Below, in pieces: positions 32,054 through 40,397 of a stretch of DNA of 41,022 nucleotides. The stretch spans positions 1-41,022 of the forward strand of contig JBGTSB010000021.1 of the NCBI GenBank assembly GCA_041940525.1, in the 5' to 3' direction. The first letter of the stretch is position 1, and every line of letters starts with the position of its first letter. Under the pieces are notes generated by a model, which was not told the origin of the DNA, made no database searches, and saw nothing but the letters and a program-made list of their open reading frames with translations. Made by a program: the position numbers and the translations under genes. This DNA is from JAKAXS01 sp041940525. GTDB lineage: Bacteria; Pseudomonadota; Alphaproteobacteria; Rhizobiales; Hyphomicrobiaceae.

Positions 32054-34644
32054 CGATGATTACTGAAACAGCCGGCGTGCCGACGCCGCAGCCTTCGCGC
32101 GGCTCGATCGGCTTCCCAACACTCGCTCGCATTGCTTTTCGAGAACTGCGCGCCGGTCTCAGCGGCTTTTATGTTTTCATTGCCTGTGTCGCGCTGGGCG
32201 TAATGGTGATCACTGCCGTTGGCGCACTCTCAGACGCATTGCGCGCTGGTTTTGAAAAACAAGGCGAAGAGATCTTAGGCGGCGACGTCGTTATGACACG
32301 CCGGCACATTCGAGCCACTGGCGAAGACCTTGCATGGCTGAAAGCACAAGGCCAGCTTAGCGAGACCGCAACCATGCGCACGATGGCGCGCACGCCGGAC
32401 GCGTCCGAGCAGGCGCTTGCCGAATTAAAGGCCGTGGATGCCACTTATCCTCTGGCGGGCACTGTCACGCTTGCCAACGGCAAGCCTTTTCGGCCGCAAA
32501 TTGCAAAGCCTGATACGGCCGCCGTCGACGCAGCCTTACTTGAGCGCCTCAACCTCAAACCAGGCGACCGGATGCGCATCGGTAAGGCCGAGGTAGAAGT
32601 CGTCTCCACGATCGCCAAAGAGCCGGATGCCGTCATCAGTCGCTTCACCTATGGCCCACGCGTTCTGATCTCGCTCGACACGCTGATGAAAACCGGCATC
32701 GTCCAACCAGGTGCGCTTATCCGTTGGCGCTACGCATTGAAGCTTCCAAACAACCAAGGTGACAACCCCGAAGCGCTGATCGCGTTCAGGGAAAAACTGA
32801 AGGCCGAACGCCCAGATGCCGGGTTCTCTATATCCGACCGGCGCGACCCGTCCCCAAGCGTCAGCCGCACGCTTGAGCGCCTGCGTCAATTCCTGACCAT
32901 GCTCGGATTGGCCGCCCTCATGGTCGGCGGTGTCGGCATCGCCAACGCCGTTGCAACGTTCATAGACAAGCGCCGGAAAGTCATCGCGGCCATGAAGAGC
33001 TTGGGCGCGACGAACCGAACCATCTTTTATCTATTCCTTATCCAGGTGTTGACGATCGCGAGCGCAGGCATCGCAATCGGCGCGGCACTTGGCTATCTCG
33101 TGCCGGTTATCTTGAATACGCAGTTTGGCGACTTGCTCCCGATCCGGGCCGCTGTCGAAGTGACACCGGCAAGCCTCGGGCTAGGCGTTGTCTATGGCCT
33201 ACTGGTCTCTTTGCTCTTCACGCTCTGGCCGTTAGGGCGGGCCGAGCTCGTCAGCCCGAGCGTGCTGTTCCGCGACGAAGTCGAGGCCGGTGGAGAATGG
33301 CCGCGTTGGCCGGTTTTGGCAGCGCTCGGCGCTGCCGCTTCACTCCTAGTGGTCCTGTCTGTCTTGCTGTCTGATGCGCCATGGATTGCGCTGTACTTCT
33401 GTGTCGGCGTCATCGTGATCTTCGCCGTTTTCTGGGGCTTGGGTACAGCCGCGACGTGGGCGGCCCGGCACGTCCGCCGTCCGCGCGTGCCCGAATTGGC
33501 GCTAGCCATCTCAAATATCGGCGCACCTGGCGGTTTGACCCGCTCGGTCGTCCTGTCATTGGGCGCGGGCCTATCGCTGCTGTCCGCCGTCGCGCTCGCT
33601 GATGCTTCGCTTGTCAATGAACTGACCGGTCGAATTCCGGAGCGATCGCCCGACTATTTTGTGCTCGACATCCCGAAGTCAGAGTATCCCGCGTTCAAGA
33701 GCTTAGTCGAAAAAGAGGTGCCGGGTACGGAGTTAGAGGAAGCTCCGATGCTGCGCGGCCGCCTTGTGAGCCTTGGCGGGCGCAGCGTAGAGTCCATCAA
33801 GGCTCCCCCCGATGCACAGTGGGTCTTGAACGGCGACCGTGGCTTGACCTACTCCGACACGGTCCCGGAAGGCTCCACGCTTTCAGCGGGAGAATGGTGG
33901 AAACCTGGTTATAGCGGCCCGCCGCTAGTGTCGTTCGAGGCCGAGCTTGCAGAAAAACTCGGCGTCGGTATCGGCGACGACGTGGTCGTCAATATCCTCG
34001 GCCGCAACGTAACGGCCAGGATCGTCAACTTGCGCGAGGTGATGTGGGAAAACCTCAACCTAAACTTCGTTATGGTGTTTTCTCCCAACACCTTGGCGGC
34101 CGCGCCCCATAACCTGCTCGCAACGGTTTCGCTGCCTGATAGCGCCGATCTAAAAACCGAAGCCGGGCTGGCGCGCACACTTGGCAAGGCCTTCCCTGCG
34201 GTCACGGCCATTCGCGTGAAGGACGCAGTTGAAAGCTTCAACGCCATCTTCTCGAAGATCATGATTGCAGTCCGTGTCGCAGGCAGCGTCACACTTTTGG
34301 CTGGAGCCTTGGTTCTTGCCGGGGCACTAGCCACGGCCCAACGCCGCCGCGTCCTTGAGGCCGTCATACTCAAAACGCTGGGTGCCACACGCTGGCGCAT
34401 CCTAAAGGCGCACATGCTGGAATATGCGCTGCTGGCGGCGATCACGGCCGTCTTTGCCGCCGCCTTAGGCGCAGTGGCAGCTTACGTCGCCGTCGAGCAT
34501 GTCATGGGAATCCCGTTCGCTCTAGCTTGGCAGCCGCTCGTCCAAGCGCTGGCGTTGTCTCTGGGGCTGGTCGCTCTATTTGGTGGCCTAGGCACGCTTG
34601 CAGTGTTGCGCGCGCGGCCTGTGCCCCACCTGCGGTCGTCGTAA
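32050..34644 (+). CDS. FtsX-family ABC transporter permease (YbbP-type)
   Basis: An 864-aa permease with two FtsX-type units, as in YbbP. An N-terminal transmembrane helix (about 37-60) is followed by a large periplasmic domain (about 65-280). Then come three helices in a first FtsX core (RLRQFLTMLGLAALMVGGVGIANAVATFIDKRRK, given here only by positions about 275-400), further central helices near 425-500, a second periplasmic domain and a last helix group (about 740-850). The motif KSLGATNRTIFYLFL, with its partner KTLGATRWRILKAHM in the second unit, is the coupling region to the ATPase. Starts at 32050, 4 bases inside the ATPase gene. Full length. Confidence 0.93.
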   Translation: MTMITETAGVPTPQPSRGSIGFPTLARIAFRELRAGLSGFYVFIACVALGVMVITAVGALSDALRAGFEKQGEEILGGDVVMTRRHIRATGEDLAWLKAQGQLSETATMRTMARTPDASEQALAELKAVDATYPLAGTVTLANGKPFRPQIAKPDTAAVDAALLERLNLKPGDRMRIGKAEVEVVSTIAKEPDAVISRFTYGPRVLISLDTLMKTGIVQPGALIRWRYALKLPNNQGDNPEALIAFREKLKAERPDAGFSISDRRDPSPSVSRTLERLRQFLTMLGLAALMVGGVGIANAVATFIDKRRKVIAAMKSLGATNRTIFYLFLIQVLTIASAGIAIGAALGYLVPVILNTQFGDLLPIRAAVEVTPASLGLGVVYGLLVSLLFTLWPLGRAELVSPSVLFRDEVEAGGEWPRWPVLAALGAAASLLVVLSVLLSDAPWIALYFCVGVIVIFAVFWGLGTAATWAARHVRRPRVPELALAISNIGAPGGLTRSVVLSLGAGLSLLSAVALADASLVNELTGRIPERSPDYFVLDIPKSEYPAFKSLVEKEVPGTELEEAPMLRGRLVSLGGRSVESIKAPPDAQWVLNGDRGLTYSDTVPEGSTLSAGEWWKPGYSGPPLVSFEAELAEKLGVGIGDDVVVNILGRNVTARIVNLREVMWENLNLNFVMVFSPNTLAAAPHNLLATVSLPDSADLKTEAGLARTLGKAFPAVTAIRVKDAVESFNAIFSKIMIAVRVAGSVTLLAGALVLAGALATAQRRRVLEAVILKTLGATRWRILKAHMLEYALLAAITAVFAAALGAVAAYVAVEHVMGIPFALAWQPLVQALALSLGLVALFGGLGTLAVLRARPVPHLRSS

Positions 34645-34725
34645 GCGTTGGTCAGATTGCCGCTGCACACTGAATTCTCAACGAAAATTGACCCTGTGCG
34701 GCGCAAATAAAGTCCGCCCGCCATC

Positions 34726-34754
34726 TTGAATTGGTGTCAGCATAGAGACATATT
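34726..34754 (+). promoter_or_regulatory. Possible sigma-70-type promoter for the Bax inhibitor-1 gene
   Basis: TTGAAT (34726-34731) and CATATT (34749-34754) are 17 bases apart, the optimal spacing, and lie 51 bases before the start at 34806. The preceding permease ends at 34644, so a separate promoter is expected here. The match is moderate and is not verified. Confidence 0.4.
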
Positions 34755-34805
34755 CCAGAGGCAATATCACGAAATGTGAAAGAGCTTTTGAAAGGGATTT
34801 AACTC

Positions 34806-35588
34806 ATGGCTCTCGAAGACAAGTATCCGCAGGCCGGCTCAGCCTCGACCTCGCGCACCGACGTGCGGGTCGACGAGGGTCTGCGTTCGTACATGCTCGG
34901 CGTGTACAACTATATGGCCGCTGGCGTCGCGCTCACGGGCTTGGTCGCCTACGGCTTAACGTTCCTTACGACCACAGCTGATCCGTCGCTGGCCGTGGCG
35001 CGGATGTCAAATGGCACGATGCTGACTCAGCTTGGCGCGACGCTGTATGGCTCGCCGCTGAAATGGCTCATCATGCTGGCGCCGTTGGCCTTCGTATTCT
35101 TCTTGTCGTTCCGCTTGCAGAAGATGAGTGTTTCCGCCGCGCAGATTACGTTCTGGCTGTTTGCCGCCGTGATGGGCGTATCGCTGTCGTCGATCTTCTT
35201 GGTCTTCACCGGCCAGTCGATCGTTCAGGTCTTCTTTGTGACGGCCGCTGCATTCGCGTCGCTCAGTGTCTGGGGCTACACGACAAAGCGTGACATCTCC
35301 GGCTGGGGCTCATTCCTATTCATGGGCGTCATCGGCATCATCATCGCTGCCCTCGTGAACCTGTTCTTGCAGTCTAGCGCGCTGCAGTTCGCGATCTCCG
35401 CGATTGGCGTTCTCGTGTTCGCCGGTCTGACTGCTTACGACACGCAGATGATCAAGGACGGCTACCAGCAGATCCGCCACGATTCGACGGCTGTTGCCAA
35501 GGGCGCGATCATGGGTGCGTTGAGCCTGTACCTCGACTTCATCAACATGTTCACCTCGCTGCTCAGCCTGTTCGGCAGCCGCGAGTAG
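34806..35588 (+). CDS. Bax inhibitor-1 / YccA family membrane protein
   Basis: A 260-aa polytopic membrane protein of the BI-1 (TMBIM) family. About seven transmembrane segments follow a soluble N-terminus (residues 1-35, rich in Ser, Arg and Asp). They are visible near 38-58, 83-103, 108-130, 135-155, 160-180, 185-205 and 235-255. Typical segments are YNYMAAGVALTG, FLSFRLQKMSVSAAQ, FMGVIGIIIAALVNLFLQS and the C-terminal GALSLYLDFINMFTSLLSLFG. Bacterial members are proposed to be calcium leak channels or to modulate FtsH. AAAGGGA precedes the ATG. It is followed by a strong terminator, so it is probably monocistronic. Confidence 0.94.
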   Translation: MALEDKYPQAGSASTSRTDVRVDEGLRSYMLGVYNYMAAGVALTGLVAYGLTFLTTTADPSLAVARMSNGTMLTQLGATLYGSPLKWLIMLAPLAFVFFLSFRLQKMSVSAAQITFWLFAAVMGVSLSSIFLVFTGQSIVQVFFVTAAAFASLSVWGYTTKRDISGWGSFLFMGVIGIIIAALVNLFLQSSALQFAISAIGVLVFAGLTAYDTQMIKDGYQQIRHDSTAVAKGAIMGALSLYLDFINMFTSLLSLFGSRE

Positions 35589-35606
35589 TTGATCGCCAAG
35601 TTACGA

Positions 35607-35643
35607 AAAAGGGCCCGCGGATCATTCGTCCGCGGGCCCTTTT
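35607..35643 (+). terminator. Strong rho-independent terminator after the Bax inhibitor-1 gene
   Basis: A perfect 15-bp stem AAAAGGGCCCGCGGA (35607-35621) / TCCGCGGGCCCTTTT (35629-35643) with a 7-base loop. It lies 19 bases after the stop at 35588. The convergent DUF2794 gene ends 43 bases further on, and the A-tract before the stem makes it usable from both sides. Confidence 0.92.
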
Positions 35644-35685
35644 GCTATCTATGCCTTCGCACTGGCTGGCTGGAGCGAGCCTTGC

Positions 35686-36078
35686 TTAGCCCTTTACTAG
35701 CCGAACGACGCTCTTCTCCAGAACTGAAAGAACGCGTCCCAGCTCATGGCCACGCTTCAGAATCATACCCGTAGCGGTTACGACACTGTAGGCGCCCTGC
35801 TTGCGGGCGAGCCGTGGATTCTTCTCAATCCTGTAGATGGGATACTCAGCCGATCGCCGGAATACGGAAAAGACGGCCCGGTCTTTCAGCGTGTCGAGAG
35901 CGTAATCCCGCCACTCGCCATCGGCGACTTTTCGCCCGTAGACCGTCAGAATTTCTGTGAGCTCTTTTCGGTTGAAGGTTGTAATTGGCTGGACTTCCCG
36001 GCCAGAGGCCGCGGATGAAAATGCAGCCGGCTTGCCCGCGCTACGCGGGCTGAATTGTATGGGATCGATTTCGCTCAA
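35686..36078 (-). CDS. DUF2794 protein with a TTG start
   Basis: A 130-aa small cytoplasmic protein of the alphaproteobacterial DUF2794 family, function unknown. The family core is visible: TTFNRKELTEILTVYGRKVADGEWRDYALD (positions about 33-62), then DRAVFSVFRRSAEYPIYRIEK and KQGAYSVVTATGMILKRGHEL. The likely start is TTG at 36078, followed by SEIDPIQFS, with GGGAGG 7 bases upstream; no ATG is as well placed. It ends near the terminator of the convergent Bax inhibitor gene. Upstream is a long non-coding gap, so its promoter should lie there. Confidence 0.88.
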   Translation of the reverse strand: MSEIDPIQFSPRSAGKPAAFSSAASGREVQPITTFNRKELTEILTVYGRKVADGEWRDYALDTLKDRAVFSVFRRSAEYPIYRIEKNPRLARKQGAYSVVTATGMILKRGHELGRVLSVLEKSVVRLVKG

Positions 36079-36649
36079 GCGCGCCTCCCTTTCAATTCAG
36101 CAATGATTGACCCGTATGCCCGGTTTTTCAAGACAATCTGTGCGCGGTGACGAAAAAACCTAACGCGGCCAAGCCGTCGTCATTCCACAGGAATGTCACA
36201 ATGTGGCGCGACGGTACCGTCAATTCTGCCATTGGCCCGGTCCATCAATCTGTCTCGGAGACTAGCCCCCAATTCCCTTTCCGAGCCTTCTCTCCGTGGA
36301 CCGGGTCAACTTTCCCAAACTGATTGGATAGCCCCCAAATTGCCCCTGGGCTGCCCAAATGGGGCCCCGGCCCGGCCTAGGGGCTGCCGCAAATCCAAAG
36401 CACTCTATCAACCATGCCTTCGACGAGTTTGGCATCTGTCCAACCCATAGCCCCCAAGCCCGTTGGATGGACGCGAGCGAAGGCAGTTCTCCCCTATGAT
36501 GTTGTGTCCCTGCATGCGAAGGGCCGGTTCCCCCACCGGCCCTTCGTTGCATTTGAACCTCACCGATCGAGAGTGAGGTTGGCGCGCGCAATACGATAGG
36601 CTAACGATCTTGCAAAGCCAAAGTATCTGACATTTCAGAAGGTCCGCCA
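36079..36649. other. 571-base non-coding gap with repeated decamer and a strong hairpin
   Basis: No credible coding sequence on either strand. The decamer TAGCCCCCAA occurs three times in the same orientation (36263-36272, 36329-36338, 36448-36457), and the third lies in the loop of a 6-bp stem TCCAAC / GTTGGA (36439-36467). A strong hairpin follows: CGAAGGGCCGGT (36517-36528) / ACCGGCCCTTCG (36535-36546), extended by outer TGCA arms at 36511 and 36548. A third structure, TGGGC-T-GCCCA, is at 36347-36357, next to GGGGCCCC (36361-36368). This density of structure suggests an RNA element or a small RNA. It does not match the RNase P, SRP, tmRNA or tRNA consensus as far as I can see. Confidence 0.45.
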
Positions 36650-38731
36650 ATGCCAGCAAAGGCAATCGCCCAATCTCGATCGAGCAAGCCAAGCACGAAG
36701 GCACAGACCAATCCGTTCTTCAAAACCTGGCGGACTCCGTTCCAAATACCACCGTTCGACACGATTGAGCCGAAGCACTACATGCCGGCCTTTCGCAAAG
36801 CCTTCAGCGAACACCGGCAAGAAATCACGGCGGTCGCGTCGTCGACGGCGAAGCCAACATTCAACAACACCATCGCGGCCATCGAAAAGTCCGGCGCGCT
36901 TCTGTCGAAGGTGTCGGATGTTTTCTACAATCTCGCCGGATCACACACGAATCCGCAACTGCAAGAAATTGAGCGCGAACTCGCCCCGCTGTACGCAGCA
37001 CACACAACGCGCTTTTTTCTAAACGGCAAACTCTTCAAGCGTATCGACGATCTCTATAAGCGCCGCGCCTCGCTTGGTCTCGATTCTGAACAGCTGCGCG
37101 TGCTGGAACGCATGCATCTCGCGTTTGTGCGCCACGGCGCCAACCTCAATGCCAAGGACAAAAAGCGCGTTTCAGAAATCAATGGCGAGCTGGCGCGGCT
37201 GCGCACGCAATTCTCGCAGAACGTGCTGGCGGAAGAACAAAGCTGGCACATGGTTTTGTCTAAAGAAGAAGACCTTGCTGGCCTACCCGATGGCGTCCGC
37301 GAAGCAGCGGCCCGCGCCGCTGTAGACCTCGGTATCAAGGGTCACGCCATCACGCTGGCTCGCTCCAGTGTCGAAAGCTTCCTGCAATTTTCCTCCCGGC
37401 GGGATCTTCGCGAGGAAGCCTTCAAGGCGTGGACGAGACGCGGCGAAAATGGCGGCAAGACGGACAACCGCAAGATCGTAAAAAACATCATCGCCCTGCG
37501 CACCGAGCTAGCGAACCTGCTCGGTTATGACACCTACGCCGCCTACGCCTTGGACGACACGATGGCCAAGACGCCGGCTGCCGTTCGCTATCTCCTCGAC
37601 CAGGTTTGGGCACCTGCGATAGAGACCGCGCGCGAGGAACGCGAAGCCCTGCAGAAGCTCGCGCAGTCGGAAGGTAGCAACAACCCGGTCGAAGCCTGGG
37701 ACTGGCGCTATTACGCCGAGAAGGAGCGCAAGGCGCGCTATGATCTCGATGACAGTGAGTTACGGCCGTACCTCCAGCTGGAAAACATTGTCGCCGCGGC
37801 CTTTGATACGGCGACGAAGCTCTTTGGGCTTCGCTTCCAAGAGCTGCCAGATGCCCCGCGCTATCACGAGGATGTCCGCGTCTGGGAAGTCACAAACAGT
37901 AAGCGCGAGCACATCGGCATCTTCATGGGCGATTACTTTGCGCGTCCATCCAAGCAATCCGGCGCGTGGATGTCATCGTTTCGCTCGCAAATGAAGCTTG
38001 GCCGCGATGTCCGGCCAATCATCGTCAACGTCATGAATTTTTCGCGCGGCGGCGAGAACGAGGCGGCTCTGCTGTCGTTCGATGATGCCCGCACGCTGTT
38101 CCACGAGTTCGGCCACGGTCTGCACGGCCTGTTGTCTAACGTCACCTATCCGTCGATTTCGGGAACATCGGTCTCGCGCGATTTCGTGGAGCTGCCATCG
38201 CAGCTTTATGAGCACTGGCTGATGCGGCCGGAGGTTCTGGAGAAGTTCGCCGTGCACGTCGATACCGGCAAGCCGATGCCTAAGAAACTGCGAGACCGTT
38301 TGAAGGCCGCGCGCAACTTCAACCAAGGGTTCGCCACGGTCGAATACACCTCATCCGCCATCGTCGATTTGGATCTTCACTCATCGGCACCAAACAATCT
38401 TGACGTTACCGAATTCGAAAAAAGTAAGCTTTCGGAAATCAATATGCCCGAGGCGATCGTCATGCGGCACCGCATCCCGCACTTCCAGCACATCATGGGA
38501 GGCTATGCTGCCGGCTACTATTCATACCTCTGGTCAGAGGTCATGGACGCCGATGCATTCGCGGCATTTGTGGAGACAGGTGATGTGTTCGACCGGAAAA
38601 CCGCGCAACGGTTAAAAAAGTACATCTACGCCGCTGGCAACAGCCGGGACCCCGCTGACGCCTATATAGCCTTCCGTGGCCGCCCTCCGGAGATATCAGG
38701 ACTGCTGAAACACCGGGGATTTGCCCGATAA
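36650..38731 (+). CDS. dcp: M3-family metallopeptidase (peptidyl-dipeptidase Dcp-like)
   Basis: A 693-aa zinc peptidase of the thimet oligopeptidase (M3) family. The zinc site HEFGH is at 485-489, with the third ligand Glu514 in DFVELPSQ. The start of the core, NPFFKTWRTPFQIPPFDTIEPKHYMPAF, resembles Dcp more than OpdA. The ending IMGGYAAGYYSYLWSEVMDADAF is the typical M3 C-terminal active-site block. Dcp removes C-terminal dipeptides from oligopeptides in the cytoplasm or periplasm. No signal peptide is visible. AAGG lies upstream of the ATG at 36650. The first 20 residues are low-complexity and basic, so a later start is possible. Confidence 0.93.
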   Translation: MPAKAIAQSRSSKPSTKAQTNPFFKTWRTPFQIPPFDTIEPKHYMPAFRKAFSEHRQEITAVASSTAKPTFNNTIAAIEKSGALLSKVSDVFYNLAGSHTNPQLQEIERELAPLYAAHTTRFFLNGKLFKRIDDLYKRRASLGLDSEQLRVLERMHLAFVRHGANLNAKDKKRVSEINGELARLRTQFSQNVLAEEQSWHMVLSKEEDLAGLPDGVREAAARAAVDLGIKGHAITLARSSVESFLQFSSRRDLREEAFKAWTRRGENGGKTDNRKIVKNIIALRTELANLLGYDTYAAYALDDTMAKTPAAVRYLLDQVWAPAIETAREEREALQKLAQSEGSNNPVEAWDWRYYAEKERKARYDLDDSELRPYLQLENIVAAAFDTATKLFGLRFQELPDAPRYHEDVRVWEVTNSKREHIGIFMGDYFARPSKQSGAWMSSFRSQMKLGRDVRPIIVNVMNFSRGGENEAALLSFDDARTLFHEFGHGLHGLLSNVTYPSISGTSVSRDFVELPSQLYEHWLMRPEVLEKFAVHVDTGKPMPKKLRDRLKAARNFNQGFATVEYTSSAIVDLDLHSSAPNNLDVTEFEKSKLSEINMPEAIVMRHRIPHFQHIMGGYAAGYYSYLWSEVMDADAFAAFVETGDVFDRKTAQRLKKYIYAAGNSRDPADAYIAFRGRPPEISGLLKHRGFAR

Positions 38732-38773
38732 AAGTAAGCTCCTATTAATGGTCTACAAATTGTACGCTTGGCG

Positions 38774-38789
38774 TTAAAGGCGCCATTAA
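38774..38789. promoter_or_regulatory. Near-perfect palindrome upstream of the 221-aa hypothetical gene
   Basis: TTAAAGGCGCCATTAA: TTAA arms around a GGCGCC core, palindromic except for two positions. It lies 46 bases before the start at 38835, in the short gap after the M3 peptidase. It resembles a CtrA site (TTAA-N7-TTAA) but has an 8-base spacer. A third TTAA is at 38801. Confidence 0.4.
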
Positions 38790-38834
38790 ACTTCCGCGCG
38801 TTAAAAGCATCGTGTCTAACAAAGAAGGCATTCG

Positions 38835-39500
38835 ATGCGTCTCGACCCAACAGCGCAAGGTATCGTCTACGTCCCCGTGCAGCCGGTGGCACCGGTCCAT
38901 CGTGTTTCGCGCAATGACGCACAGGATGAGGCGAAGTCCAACCAGGACGCTGGTGCGGCGCAGTCTAAAAAGACAGCGTCAACCGCCGAGTTGCGCAATG
39001 CCCGCGCGGAAGTGATGGAAGAGCTTTCAGGACAGCAAGAAAATGCCTCCGCCCGCCGCTTCCTCGGTCTGGACCGAGACCAGCTCGCGTCCATCGTGTT
39101 CGACCGCAGCGGCGGATACTCGCTTGCCGAGCGGGCATCGATCAAGAAGCTCATTGACTCGAACGACGAGGCCTTCCTCGGCCGTGCGCGAGAGTTGTCC
39201 GATATCTCAGGCGACGAACGCGTGTTTCTGAAAGCCCAGATCGACCTGGAAAAATCTAAGAGCGCTTTGGAGCGTGCCGTCCCGGAACGCGAGGAGAAGG
39301 TTGATATCGCCAGTCTCGAACGCAAGGTGGACGCCCTCAACAAAGAAGTAGGCGCGCCTGTCGGTATCACCTTGAGCTACCCGAACGGACTACAATCGTT
39401 CGGCGCTCCGAGCTTGCCACTCCCCAACCGCGATGACGCAGCCAATGTCTCCGCGGGCGCAACCCGCGCCGCCCTTGTCTACCGCGAAGCTGGCTTCTAA
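38835..39500 (+). CDS. Hypothetical protein, 221 aa, charged and helical
   Basis: I do not recognise a family. The protein is charged, with no signal peptide or membrane segment. Residues 1-50 are low-complexity and likely disordered (RNDAQDEAKSNQDAGAAQSK). Residues 50-175 are predicted helical from the spacing of hydrophobic residues (LRNARAEVMEELSG, LDRDQLASIVFDRSGGYSL, SALERAVPEREEKVDIASL). The last part (VGITLSYPNGLQSFGAPSLPLPN) looks like a tail. The N-terminal repeated V-P-V pattern (YVPVQPVAPVHRV) is notable. AAGGC lies about 6 bases before the ATG. Codon use matches the neighbours, so it is probably a real gene. It is convergent with the DUF1223 gene, 22 bases apart. Confidence 0.7.
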   Translation: MRLDPTAQGIVYVPVQPVAPVHRVSRNDAQDEAKSNQDAGAAQSKKTASTAELRNARAEVMEELSGQQENASARRFLGLDRDQLASIVFDRSGGYSLAERASIKKLIDSNDEAFLGRARELSDISGDERVFLKAQIDLEKSKSALERAVPEREEKVDIASLERKVDALNKEVGAPVGITLSYPNGLQSFGAPSLPLPNRDDAANVSAGATRAALVYREAGF

Positions 39501-39522
39501 AGCCAGTCTCGTGACGTCGGCG

Positions 39523-40311
39523 TCAAATCCCCAACCACGCTGCGCCAATGATAGGCCCGTAGTCGGCTTCCTGGACGAGCACGATAACGTCTTCGATAGC
39601 GGGCCGCATGAAAGCCGAGCGTAAGAGCTGGATGGTTTCCGCCTTGCCGTTCCAAACGCCAACCGGCGTCAGCTCCTTCACCACGTTATGGTAGTTCAAA
39701 TTCCGGCCCGAGTTCTCGCCGCGCTTGATCTCAACGTCGACCGACTTTTGCACGACCGCCAGCCAAATCGTCGACTCCTTCACCTCCACACCAGGCTGCG
39801 CGGCGCCCAGTTCGATGATCACACTATTGCGGTGCGGCCAAAGTTTTACGGGGACACGCTTGTTCTCGATGGTGGCTTTCGCCTTCGCCAACGCCTCACG
39901 GACATCCCGCGGCCTCGAGCCGACGGCTTGCGTAACTCCGTTGATAACCATCTGAGGCGTATAGACCGGCCCTGAGCCGAGCTGCCGCGAATATGCGCGC
40001 TGGCGCTCGGAATTGCGAGGTGACGCAAGCGTATCCTTCCAGCCGATGTAGTCCCAAATATCGACAGGCAGCGACAGCGCCATCACATCCTTCTGGTTCT
40101 CGGAGATTTCTTTCAGCAGCGAGTCCGCGGGCGGACAAGACGAGCAGCCTTGGCTCGTAAAAAGCTCAATCACAGCCGATACAGGCCGCGCGACGAGATC
40201 ACCGCCATGCTCCACTTGCGCCGACGTCTGCCGGACGGGCGAAACGAAAAGAACGCCCAAGCCCGCGATGACAAATGCGATCCACTTCTTCATTTGATTT
40301 TTATTGGCCAT
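39523..40311 (-). CDS. DUF1223 thioredoxin-like exported protein
   Basis: A 262-aa protein of the DUF1223 family, a thioredoxin-like fold seen widely in alphaproteobacteria. The CxxC pair is at Cys56 and Cys59 in FTSQGCSSCPPAD. Family blocks include PVDIWDYIGWKDTLASP, RQRAYSRQLGSGPVYTPQMVING and LWPHRNSVII. A signal peptide (hydrophobic about 10-24, ending TSAQ) suggests periplasmic location. The ATG at 40311 follows GAGG at a good distance; 40293 would be an alternative without a good binding site. Its redox partner and role are unknown. It follows acnA on the same strand but is separated by a terminator. Confidence 0.9.
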   Translation of the reverse strand: MANKNQMKKWIAFVIAGLGVLFVSPVRQTSAQVEHGGDLVARPVSAVIELFTSQGCSSCPPADSLLKEISENQKDVMALSLPVDIWDYIGWKDTLASPRNSERQRAYSRQLGSGPVYTPQMVINGVTQAVGSRPRDVREALAKAKATIENKRVPVKLWPHRNSVIIELGAAQPGVEVKESTIWLAVVQKSVDVEIKRGENSGRNLNYHNVVKELTPVGVWNGKAETIQLLRSAFMRPAIEDVIVLVQEADYGPIIGAAWLGI

Positions 40312-40341
40312 TCCCCACCTCAGTTCAAGCCCAGCGCTCAC

Positions 40342-40374
40342 GCAAAAAGAAAGCCCGGCGTACAGCCGGGCTCT
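40342..40374 (-). terminator. Rho-independent terminator after acnA
   Basis: An 8-bp stem AGCCCGGC (40352-40359) / GCCGGGCT (40365-40372) with a 5-base loop; on the minus strand it is followed by TTCTTTTTGC. It lies 24 bases beyond the acnA stop at 40398 and just upstream of the DUF1223 gene, so it separates the two transcripts. Confidence 0.85.
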
Positions 40375-40397
40375 CAGGTTCGTGTGTACTGAGCTTC

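Noticed and set aside
36517..36551. Hairpin at 36517-36546 as a simple rho-independent terminator
   Set aside because: The stem is strong, but it is followed by TTGCATTT rather than a T run, and no gene ends nearby on the plus strand; treated as part of the structured gap instead.
36193..36704. Several short frames (61-109 codons) in the 36.1-36.7 kb gap
   Set aside because: They overlap one another on both strands, are full of low-complexity Pro/Arg/Gly and cover hairpins and decamer repeats; none has a good start region.
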